From Bacillota bacterium (GTDB taxonomy: Bacteria; Bacillota; Desulfitobacteriia; Desulfitobacteriales; Desulfitobacteriaceae), in NCBI GenBank assembly GCA_023390635.1, contig JAEWCM010000139.1:1-6644 (forward strand): DNA of 6,644 bases, given 5' to 3'. This document shows, piece after piece, positions 1-4,875 of the stretch (its first letter is position 1; each line of letters starts with the position of its first letter). Under the pieces are notes generated by a model, which was not told the origin of the DNA, ran no database searches, and was given only the letters and a program-made list of their open reading frames with translations. The translations under genes were made by a program, and so were the position numbers.

Positions 1-1
1 T

Positions 2-142
2 ACAAAGGCAAGGTTATTTGGTATCTGCTCCCGCTTGACCGCCTGGGCTCTTTTTTCGACCGTCCTCGGCGGCCTGTTTTGTTATGCCTATTTTTATGAG
101 GACTGTATTATTTTAAGTTTCAAACTTCACCTCTGTACTTGA
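2..142 (+). CDS. C-terminal fragment of unidentified membrane protein (partial at window edge)
   Basis: Frame 2 is open from the window edge to a TGA at 140-142, giving 46 residues of a protein that begins outside the window. Residues about 8-33 (including RLTAWALFSTVLGG and FCYAYFY) form one hydrophobic stretch that would span the membrane, as in the last helix of a permease. The first 90 bases favour G or C at third codon positions, unlike the AT-rich gene downstream, which supports real coding. The last 13 residues (after YFYED) look less coding-like, so the natural end may have been altered. I do not recognise the family. No terminator hairpin follows. It may be the surviving end of a truncated gene, or simply the tail of an intact neighbour. 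Confidence 0.35.
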   Translation, partial: TKARLFGICSRLTAWALFSTVLGGLFCYAYFYEDCIILSFKLHLCT

Positions 143-188
143 AGATATAAGACAGACACAATAACAGTAACTGGGCTGTGTGGAAAAG

Positions 189-287
189 CATGGAGTATAA
201 AGAAAAGGAGTAAAATGGTCTTTAGAAGACATAGAATCCGAGGAGGTGGTGTATGAACACAGGGCTTTATACTCCTCGGACTCCATG
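189..287 (+). repeat. Nested inverted repeats forming a possible pseudoknot or switching hairpins
   Basis: CATGGAG (189-195) pairs with CTCCATG (281-287), and TATAAAG (196-202) pairs with CTTTATA (265-271). These two adjacent helices leave a nine-base bulge, 272-280 (CTCCTCGGA). That bulge is a perfect complement of TCCGAGGAG (237-245) in the loop, so filling it would make a pseudoknot. Alternatively 192-202 pairs with 265-275 over 11 bp, which competes with the 237-245/272-280 helix. The 237-245 segment overlaps the strong Shine-Dalgarno of the mini-ORF starting at 253, so folding could control its translation. What is seen is base complementarity; RNA function is inferred. Confidence 0.55.
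215..256 (+). CDS. Possible 13-codon leader-type ORF (first of a coupled pair)
   Basis: An ATG at 215 opens a 13-residue frame, MVFRRHRIRGGGV, ending in TGA at 254-256. AAAGGAG (204-210) lies upstream, only four bases from the start, which is short. The peptide is very basic in its first half (four Arg and one His) and ends in three glycines; those codons overlap the ribosome binding site of the next mini-ORF. Its stop overlaps the next ATG as ATGA (253-256), the usual arrangement for translational coupling. A frame this short can arise by chance. The support is the coupling and the surrounding inverted repeats, not homology. No downstream gene on the same strand follows within the next 1.5 kb, so if this is a leader, what it controls is not obvious. 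Confidence 0.25.
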   Translation: MVFRRHRIRGGGV

Positions 288-294
288 TCAATAA
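253..294 (+). CDS. Possible 13-codon leader-type ORF with strong Shine-Dalgarno
   Basis: The frame reads MNTGLYTPRTPCQ and stops at TAA 292-294. AGGAGGTG (241-248) precedes the ATG with good spacing, one of the best ribosome binding sites in the window. The start overlaps the stop of the preceding mini-ORF (ATGA, 253-256). The body of the ORF (265-287) is one arm of inverted repeats that pair with 189-202 and with the Shine-Dalgarno region 237-245. A translating ribosome would therefore disrupt the folds, as in leader-peptide control. Nothing on the plus strand follows that it could obviously control: the next gene runs on the opposite strand. It may be a leader left behind after its gene was lost, or a small translated RNA. 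No family recognised. Confidence 0.35.
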   Translation: MNTGLYTPRTPCQ

Positions 295-347
295 GATATC
301 GCTCAAAATATTTTTATTCTAAAAGGCATTAAGCTATTCTCTATCCC

Positions 348-1538
348 TTATCCTTCAATGACAAAGGTATAGACATTACCAGAGGACTTATCCGAGTAGG
401 CATAGTAATAATTACAAATATCAGAATACAGGTACCCTTGGTTAGCTAAAGAGTTGGCTCCAGTTTGACTTACTTTTCCACTATGGTAGCCGGGTCCACT
501 AGCGAGATATTGTGTTTCGAATAAGTAGCCTGAAGAGTTCACAAGGCCAATTCCTGCTACAGCATTTACGGCTTGAGAACTTCTCGAATATGCTGAACCT
601 GGAACATATACTTGATCGCCAGTAGTATCTACTACATCATAGCCTAGACCAGGATATTTGTGATAATAAACATGATACCAACCGTACATTTTTATACACA
701 TGGCGCCTGTTTTTAATGATTCAATCGGATCAACTGATGCGGTCCACTCATTAGGTAGCACATTAACTATATAGTTATAAAAAAGAACAGTATCAATTGT
801 GCCAAGATTTACTCTTCTGACCTTGATTGTTGATGGAACAGGGCAGGAAGAAGGGTCATATTGTGCAGAAAGCGTGGCTCGGCTACCGCTGATTTGTTGC
901 CGTTTTCCATTTAGAGTGACTCCTTGGAGCCTGGCACTTTGAATATCTTTTTGTAAATCTTCAGTACCATCATTAAATGCTAAGTGGCTATCTATCATTT
1001 CCTGAATAATTGGCTCAGACCACTGCAATAATTTGTATTTTCCTGAGGCATCTTTGCCGAATACCCATAGATAATAAGTATTGCCAGTAAAGAGATAGTT
1101 ATCATCTTCCTTTGCAATAGTATCTAATGAAACGTAATAGGTTACAACATCATTATAATTAATATAATCTTGATAATTTACAAACCCGGAGGGCAGTTGG
1201 TTGTTGTCCACTTGTTTATATTTCAGTAACTTTATACTTTTGAGATTCCAGAAACCGACATTATCTTGCTTATATTCCTTACTATGCAGGCCTAGAAACA
1301 AATCAGCAAAATCCCTTTTTAAGTTCCCGTCGGTAACATTAACAAATTTATCATATTGATTATTTGTTAAGTATTCAGGTATCGTTTCAATTAAGTTATC
1401 AATTTCATTATTAGAAGCTGATGTCTGTTGTGAACTTGTTGGACTGACTTCTGCAGCAAAAGAAATGCTTTGATTAAGGATCAGTAACGATACTGTGAGA
1501 AAAACTATATAATATAATTTATTCTTAAAAAATTTCAT
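348..1538 (-). CDS. Secreted SpoIID-domain protein (compact variant, putative peptidoglycan lytic enzyme)
   Basis: The 396-residue product starts with a signal peptide (KFFKNK, hydrophobic core 9-21, likely cleavage near SFAA-E at 28-30). Residues about 45-185 form an unassigned domain rich in Tyr and Asn. The C-terminal half carries SpoIID landmarks: NYIVNVLPNEW (255-265) with Glu264 at the position of the catalytic Glu, SLKTGAMCIKMY (274-285) matching the usual ALKAQAVAARTY helix, YDVVDTTGDQVY (300-311), and SQTGANSLANQGYLYSDICNYYY (357-379) matching the closing SQ.GA...A.QGY.Y.eIL.YYY motif. SpoIID cuts glycan strands during engulfment in sporulation. Only about 45 residues separate the QVY and SQ.GA motifs, shorter than usual, and the usual GHGVGMSQ reads YHSGKVSQ, so activity is uncertain. 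This looks like an orphan paralogue, not the spoIID of a sporulation operon. The gene is AT-richer than its neighbours. GGAGG (1546-1550) lies seven bases from the ATG. Confidence 0.7.
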   Translation of the reverse strand: MKFFKNKLYYIVFLTVSLLILNQSISFAAEVSPTSSQQTSASNNEIDNLIETIPEYLTNNQYDKFVNVTDGNLKRDFADLFLGLHSKEYKQDNVGFWNLKSIKLLKYKQVDNNQLPSGFVNYQDYINYNDVVTYYVSLDTIAKEDDNYLFTGNTYYLWVFGKDASGKYKLLQWSEPIIQEMIDSHLAFNDGTEDLQKDIQSARLQGVTLNGKRQQISGSRATLSAQYDPSSCPVPSTIKVRRVNLGTIDTVLFYNYIVNVLPNEWTASVDPIESLKTGAMCIKMYGWYHVYYHKYPGLGYDVVDTTGDQVYVPGSAYSRSSQAVNAVAGIGLVNSSGYLFETQYLASGPGYHSGKVSQTGANSLANQGYLYSDICNYYYAYSDKSSGNVYTFVIEG

Positions 1539-1602
1539 AATCCAACCTCCATTATACGGTTTAATGTGAGTTCAAAAGAGACTTTTATGTTATACTTGTT
1601 CC

Positions 1603-1678
1603 TAATAGTGGTTTTGTCTAGGTTAAGCGGGTACAGAGATGGCAATCGAGTCCCTAATGATCTAACGAACCACTATTA
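1603..1678. repeat. 11-bp inverted repeat with 54-base loop, upstream of the SpoIID-like gene
   Basis: TAATAGTGGTT (1603-1613) is a perfect inverted complement of AACCACTATTA (1668-1678). On the minus-strand transcript the first arm lies in the last codons of the mini-ORF at 1654-1725, and the second lies downstream, before the ribosome binding site of the SpoIID-like gene. It could form a leader hairpin, or be the ends of a small non-coding insert. No T-run follows either arm, so it is not a simple terminator. I checked the loop by eye against common riboswitch motifs and recognised none. Confidence 0.5.
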
Positions 1679-1725
1679 TTTGATTTGTTAGGTGGATATC
1701 TTGATTTCCTAAAATAACAAATCAT
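1654..1725 (-). CDS. Possible 23-codon small peptide in the leader of the SpoIID-like gene
   Basis: Minus-strand ATG (1725-1723) opens a 23-residue frame beginning MICYFRKSRYPP and ending in TAG at 1656-1654. AAAGGAG (1740-1734) lies eight bases upstream of the ATG, an excellent ribosome binding site, and a promoter-like pair lies just above it (1750-1778). The peptide begins hydrophobic and then turns basic and polar; no family is recognised. The stop is 115 bases before the SpoIID-like start, and the coding stretch is folded into two inverted repeats, so it could be a leader peptide for that gene or an independent small protein. The support is the good ribosome binding site and promoter; the short length leaves chance possible. 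Confidence 0.35.
   Translation of the reverse strand: MICYFRKSRYPPNKSNNSGSLDH
1681..1724. repeat. 10-bp inverted repeat overlapping the mini-ORF start
   Basis: TGATTTGTTA (1681-1690) pairs perfectly with TAACAAATCA (1715-1724), with CC/GG (1708-1709 with 1691-1692) possibly extending the stem across a bulge. On the minus strand the 1715-1724 arm lies at the start of the mini-ORF at 1654-1725, leaving its Shine-Dalgarno (1734-1740) free but burying the first codons. It is one of two hairpins in tandem between the promoter and the SpoIID-like gene. Confidence 0.5.
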
Positions 1726-1749
1726 ACCATCAACTCCTTTTTTAGTAAT

Positions 1750-1778
1750 ATACTACAAAAATATTGTAGAACCTTCAA
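1750..1778 (-). promoter_or_regulatory. Putative sigma-A promoter with operator-like palindrome for the SpoIID-like transcript
   Basis: On the minus strand TTGAAG (1778-1773) and TAGTAT (1755-1750) are separated by exactly 17 bases, placing a start near 1743, just above the Shine-Dalgarno of the mini-ORF. Most of the spacer is filled by the interrupted palindrome CTACAA-N5-TTGTAG (1753-1769), which overlaps the -10 box and is well placed for a repressor. The boxes match consensus moderately. The regulator is unknown. Confidence 0.45.
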
Positions 1779-1827
1779 TTATATGTAAATACAATGTAAA
1801 TTTATAATAAATAATATGTTAATTTAT

Positions 1828-2262
1828 CCTGAAGTCTGTGAAGGAGGAATCACCGTGGGTATCGGCACAGATGGAGCATCCAACAACAATAATCTGGGTA
1901 TGATCGGAGAAATGGGACATCAGCCATGCGGTAAAAGCTGGCGGTCGATGCCACAGCTTTGTCGGCCTATCAGGTACTGGAAATGGTACGCCAGGGGGAG
2001 CGAAGGTCCTAGTCTGGAAAAGGATGGGCGATCTGATTCCCGTCCATAAAGTGGAGCTGCTTAGGCATATCTTGTTTATGTCGCTAATGGCAGTGATGTC
2101 CGGAATGTGATGATTAACGGGAAAATGGTAATGGAAGAGCGGAAACTGCCGCGCTCCGCATCCATGCTGAATCGTGCTCCTCAGCCCTAATTTGAGGAAT
2201 AAAGAAAATTGTCCAAGGAATTAGCAAACGTTATACTAGAAAAGGATAAGTTAAAAAAGTAG
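1828..2262 (+). pseudogene. Degraded 3' remnant of an amidohydrolase (MTA/SAH deaminase-like)
   Basis: Three frames must be joined to read one ancestral protein. Frame 1, from about 1828, gives PEVCEGGITVGIGTDGASNN and then LGMIGEMG, the conserved strand with the metal-binding Asp of MtaD/SsnA-type deaminases. Frame 3 (1947-2009) gives DATALSAYQVLEMVRQGE and hits a stop. Frame 2 (1997-2041) gives GAKVLVWKRMGDLIPV, from the usual GAK.LGLE...G....G..ADLI region. Frame 1 again (2071-2148) gives LVYVANGSDVRNVMINGK and then MVMEERKL. It reaches TAA at 2188, and the same frame continues past another stop (2200) to KLSKELANVILEKDKL, ending at 2262, perhaps the original C-terminus. Roughly the first two thirds of the gene, with the N-terminal metal ligands, is absent, and AT-rich unrelated sequence abuts it near 1825. 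It cannot encode an active deaminase. The ATG at 1816 is a chance start in the flanking sequence. Confidence 0.85.
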
Positions 2263-2283
2263 GATCCCCAAACGATGTAGTTC

Positions 2284-2339
2284 AAAATTGGCCGTTTCTG
2301 AAATTACTAAGCTAAATAATTTCAGAAACGGCCAATTTT
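2284..2339. terminator. Bidirectional terminator-like hairpin, 23-bp perfect stem
   Basis: The segment 2284-2306 is a perfect inverted complement of 2317-2339, with a 10-base loop. The outer stem is A4/T4, so each strand ends in a short T-run after a GC-containing core (GGCC, then CGTTTCTG). It lies 33 bases past the stop of the minus-strand permease gene, so it most likely ends the ABC operon, and it could also stop plus-strand transcription from the pseudogene side. The stem is longer than most Rho-independent terminators. Confidence 0.8.
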
Positions 2340-2372
2340 AAAGTGCTTTCTCCCGGACAATTATCGTTACAC

Positions 2373-3458
2373 TCAGATCCGCCGGTAACGTTTTAAGACC
2401 ACAGCATTGAGGATGATAAACAGGAGGGCAAATCCCAGCAGAACCAGGAGTTGAGGTGCGACGGTGCTTAAAGAGCTGCTCTTCAGAGCTACCTGTCTCA
2501 ACGCATCAGCAGCATAGGTCAATGGGAAGATCTTGGAAAGGAAAAGAATCCAGGCCGGCATTCCCTGCAGGGAAAAGATGCCGCAGAGCAAAACCTGAGG
2601 AACCACCACCAAAGGAATGAATTGAATGATCTGAAATTCATTGTGAGCGAAGGCAGAAAGCAAGGTGCCTAAAGACAGGGAGCCTGCCGCCAGCAGGCAG
2701 TTGATCAGCAGCACCAGCCAGAAACTGCCTTTAAATTCGATGTTCAGGCCATAGATGGTATAAAGTTGGATGACCAGGGTTTGGAGAATGACAAAAAGAC
2801 CGAAGCCAAGAAAATATCCCCAAACAATTTCCAAACGTTTGACCGGAGTGGCCAGCAGCCGTTCCAAAGTACCGCTGATCTTTTCCCGGAGAAAGGCGAT
2901 GCCGGAAATCAGGAAAACAAAGAAGAAGATGAAAAAGCCCATAAAGACGGCGGCCAGATTATCAAAAGAACTGAGATCTTCGGAGCCGTATAAATAAACA
3001 TATTCAGGGTTCATTTGTGATGCATCGGGAAAAGCAGAAGACTTGCCCGGTATTTGAGCCAGTAAAGATTTAATGGAAGTAAAATTAGTCTGCATCTGAT
3101 CCGATAGAGCCATTGATACAGCCATTTTAACCCCTTTGGTGACCGAGGGATCAGTGCCTTCAACGATAATGGTGTAGCCGTTGCTGCCGTCGATCAGCCC
3201 GTCAATGGATTTATTTTCGACTGCTGCTCTGGAGAGAGCTAAATCAGTGCTGATATGAACCTGGGCCTCTTTTTGCAAATCTTTTATGAAATCCTGTTTG
3301 ACCTGATAGACGTCAATTATGGGTCTATAAGAGGTGGTATTGAGGATATGACTGAGCAGGAAGAGGACAATCACAGGGGCGACAAAAAGAAGGGCAAGAG
3401 TCCGTTTATCCCCCAGCAGTTGCTTGATGATGCGCTTGGCAATCGTAAAGGCATTCAT
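2373..3458 (-). CDS. ABC-2 type transporter permease
   Basis: This 361-residue membrane subunit should pair with the ATPase encoded just upstream to form an exporter. Its layout is that of ABC-2 permeases: one N-terminal helix (about 21-38), a large extracytoplasmic domain (about 41-165), then a block of helices near 168-190, 212-235, 246-271, 276-298 and 334-355. The conserved cytoplasmic motif REKISGTLERLLATPV (191-206) follows the second helix, as in the DrrB/YhgE-like ABC2_membrane_3 group. The start overlaps the ATPase stop by ATGA (3455-3458) with a GGGGG-type ribosome binding site in the upstream gene, so the two are translationally coupled. Family members export drugs, lipids, peptides or sodium; nothing here reveals the substrate. 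There is no dedicated substrate gene or regulator next to it. Confidence 0.9.
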   Translation of the reverse strand: MNAFTIAKRIIKQLLGDKRTLALLFVAPVIVLFLLSHILNTTSYRPIIDVYQVKQDFIKDLQKEAQVHISTDLALSRAAVENKSIDGLIDGSNGYTIIVEGTDPSVTKGVKMAVSMALSDQMQTNFTSIKSLLAQIPGKSSAFPDASQMNPEYVYLYGSEDLSSFDNLAAVFMGFFIFFFVFLISGIAFLREKISGTLERLLATPVKRLEIVWGYFLGFGLFVILQTLVIQLYTIYGLNIEFKGSFWLVLLINCLLAAGSLSLGTLLSAFAHNEFQIIQFIPLVVVPQVLLCGIFSLQGMPAWILFLSKIFPLTYAADALRQVALKSSSLSTVAPQLLVLLGFALLFIILNAVVLKRYRRI

Positions 3459-4192
3459 TGCGCTGTCCCCCTGTCCTCACTGTAGTAAAGAAAGGCATCT
3501 TCGATGGATGAAGTCCCGGATTCCTTCATCAGTCCGTCAGGTGTGTTGTCAGCGATGATTCTTCCTTCCCGGATCAGAGCCAGTCTGTCGCAGCGGTAGG
3601 CTTCATCCATCGCATGGGTGGTGATGATAATGGTAATATCTGAATGCTTTAAACGGATGAATTCTTCCCAAAAAACTTTGCGCAGTACAGGATCAATGCC
3701 TACAGTGGGCTCATCCAGAATAATAATGCGGGGATTGTGAACGAGGGCAATGCCAAGGGATAGGCGGCGTTTCATTCCGCCTGAGTAAGTACGTACTTTT
3801 TTCAGGGCCGAGTTTTCCAAATTCACAAGCTTCAGGATCTCTGCAGCGCGTGTTTGCGCCGTCTTGCCTCTCAGACCGTAAAGGGCACTGAAAAATAACA
3901 GGTTATCCAGGCCGCTCAAATCCTCATATAAAGCGTCATTTTGAGCCATATAGCCGATATGAGAACTTACGGCAAAAGAAGGCATTTTCTTATCGAGTAG
4001 AGTCACCGATCCATGGCTGGGGGTCTGCATTCCCATGATGGCTTTAATCAAAGTGGTCTTTCCCGAACCGGAAGGACCTAGAAAAGCAACGATTTTACCC
4101 TTGTAAATGTCCAGGTCAATACCTTTCAGGACAGATATGGGGCCGTAGTTGACGTCAACATGGCGGATCTGAATGATGCTTTTATCTGCCAA
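3455..4192 (-). CDS. ABC transporter ATP-binding protein
   Basis: The 245-residue ATPase drives the adjacent ABC-2 permease. All motifs are intact: Walker A GPSGSGKTT (39-47), Q-loop Gln84, signature YSGGMKRR (136-143), Walker B IIILDEP (156-162) with catalytic Glu161, and H-loop His193 in TTHAMDEA. The YSGGMKRR signature and short length are typical of the DrrA/CcmA/NatA exporter group. The start is TTG (4192-4190): no ATG is available until Met53, inside the fold and past Walker A, and GGGAG lies upstream at suitable spacing. The TTG start may keep translation low. The gene is first in the operon and overlaps the permease by four bases. Substrate unknown. Confidence 0.92.
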   Translation of the reverse strand: MADKSIIQIRHVDVNYGPISVLKGIDLDIYKGKIVAFLGPSGSGKTTLIKAIMGMQTPSHGSVTLLDKKMPSFAVSSHIGYMAQNDALYEDLSGLDNLLFFSALYGLRGKTAQTRAAEILKLVNLENSALKKVRTYSGGMKRRLSLGIALVHNPRIIILDEPTVGIDPVLRKVFWEEFIRLKHSDITIIITTHAMDEAYRCDRLALIREGRIIADNTPDGLMKESGTSSIEDAFLYYSEDRGTAQ

Positions 4193-4246
4193 AATATCAC
4201 TCTCCCGTTTTAACCCATAATTTGGATCTGATTTAATATAAGCATA

Positions 4247-4268
4247 TAAGTATTTTGACAGGTGTCAA
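4247..4268 (-). promoter_or_regulatory. Putative promoter and operator of the ABC operon
   Basis: On the minus strand TTGACA (4268-4263) is followed after 16 bases by TATGCT, a fair -10 box. The -35 box is half of a small palindrome, TTGACA-GG-TGTCAA on the plus strand (4255-4268), so a dimeric repressor bound there would block RNA polymerase. The arms are only six bases, and the inner half of the palindrome could be chance similarity to the -35 itself. No regulator gene is adjacent. Confidence 0.45.
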
Positions 4269-4342
4269 GCCCGAATCCTTTTGGTATAAATATTTAGATG
4301 TTAGATGTTCCAGCCAGGCTTTGCCACAGTCAAGGAAAGAAC

Positions 4343-4371
4343 TTGACAAGGTCATGCAATTAGCATACAAT
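4343..4371 (+). promoter_or_regulatory. Strong sigma-A promoter of the ylxM-ffh operon
   Basis: A perfect -35 TTGACA (4343-4348) and near-perfect -10 TACAAT (4366-4371) are separated by exactly 17 bases. Transcription should start about 4378, leaving a leader of some 84 bases before ylxM. It points away from the ABC operon and is the best promoter match in the window, as expected for a highly expressed core operon. Confidence 0.8.
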
Positions 4372-4406
4372 ACAAAACGTAAAGTATTATTCCTTTACGC
4401 TTTGTA
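4371..4406 (+). repeat. Imperfect hairpin at the predicted transcription start of ylxM
   Basis: TACAAA (4371-4376) plus CGTAAAG (4378-4384) pairs with CTTTACG (4393-4399) plus TTTGTA (4401-4406), with a single A/C mismatch and an 8-base loop. The predicted start near 4378 places the inner 7-bp stem at the extreme 5' end of the mRNA, where it could protect the transcript. As DNA, the dyad overlaps the -10 box and could be an operator. No T-run follows, so it is not a terminator. Confidence 0.5.
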
Positions 4407-4461
4407 CTTAAAATGAGTTAAATGATTTACGATAATAGTATGATGATAAGGAGTCTTTTCC

Positions 4462-4824
4462 ATGGAGAAATTTGCCCAGATGGCAATGCTGGCCGATTTT
4501 TACGGTCCATTGCTTACGGACAAACAGCGTAATGCGTGGGATTTGCATTACCAACAGGATTTTTCTCTGGCTGAGATTGCCGAGACTGAGCAGATCAGCC
4601 GACAAGCAGTTCATGATCTATTGAAGCGGACTGAGCGGATTCTCAATGACTATGAGGAAAAATTGGGATTAGTCCGACGATTCTGGCAGGAACGGGAAAA
4701 ACTTGTGGAAGTGGAAAAGCTGCTGAATGATTTTAATGATAAAGATTTTTCTAATGAAAAAGCCCGAAAGACCTGTGAACGAATCAAAGAACAATTGCAG
4801 GAAATCTATCAGGTGATCGAATAA
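4462..4824 (+). CDS. ylxM: YlxM family DNA-binding protein, SRP-associated
   Basis: The 120-residue product matches the YlxM/UPF0122 family in length and sequence. Residues about 19-60 (TDKQRNAWDLHY, then DFSLAEIAE and ISRQAVHDLLKR) form a sigma-70 region 4-like helix-turn-helix, and residues about 60-118 are a charged, coiled-coil-like helical tail. YlxM proteins are nearly always encoded next to ffh, and in streptococci a YlxM has been reported to modulate signal recognition particle assembly or GTPase activity. The helix-turn-helix leaves a transcriptional role open. AAGGAG (4448-4453) lies eight bases before the ATG. The gene is first after the strong promoter and ends 51 bases before ffh. 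It is usually preceded by ftsY in related genomes; here a divergent ABC operon takes that place. Confidence 0.92.
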   Translation: MEKFAQMAMLADFYGPLLTDKQRNAWDLHYQQDFSLAEIAETEQISRQAVHDLLKRTERILNDYEEKLGLVRRFWQEREKLVEVEKLLNDFNDKDFSNEKARKTCERIKEQLQEIYQVIE

Positions 4825-4875
4825 GTAAGACGATACGGTTTTTCCGCCCAATGGGGGAAGAGGGGAGGGAAAGGA

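Noticed and set aside
189..287. Inverted repeat as a Rho-independent terminator for the upstream fragment
   Set aside because: The loop is over 60 bases and no T-run follows the second arm.
1551..1556. Perfect minus-strand TATAAT directly upstream of the SpoIID-like gene
   Set aside because: It abuts the ribosome binding site, so the transcript would start inside or after it, and no -35 lies at 16-18 bases.
1603..1780. A known riboswitch, T-box or tRNA in the leader of the SpoIID-like gene
   Set aside because: I looked by eye for T-box GGTGG, c-di-GMP, purine, SAM and tRNA T-loop signatures and found none that fit; the apparent GACTCGATTGCC similarity to a T-arm is not accompanied by other arms.
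1816..2049. A 77-codon plus-strand ORF as a real gene
   Set aside because: Its first half matches an internal part of an amidohydrolase and its second half is out-of-frame translation of the same gene; there is no ribosome binding site before the ATG.
2766..2997. Two overlapping plus-strand ORFs of about 75 codons
   Set aside because: They lie wholly inside the well-supported permease gene on the other strand, have no ribosome binding site and read as low-complexity Lys/Glu-rich shadows.
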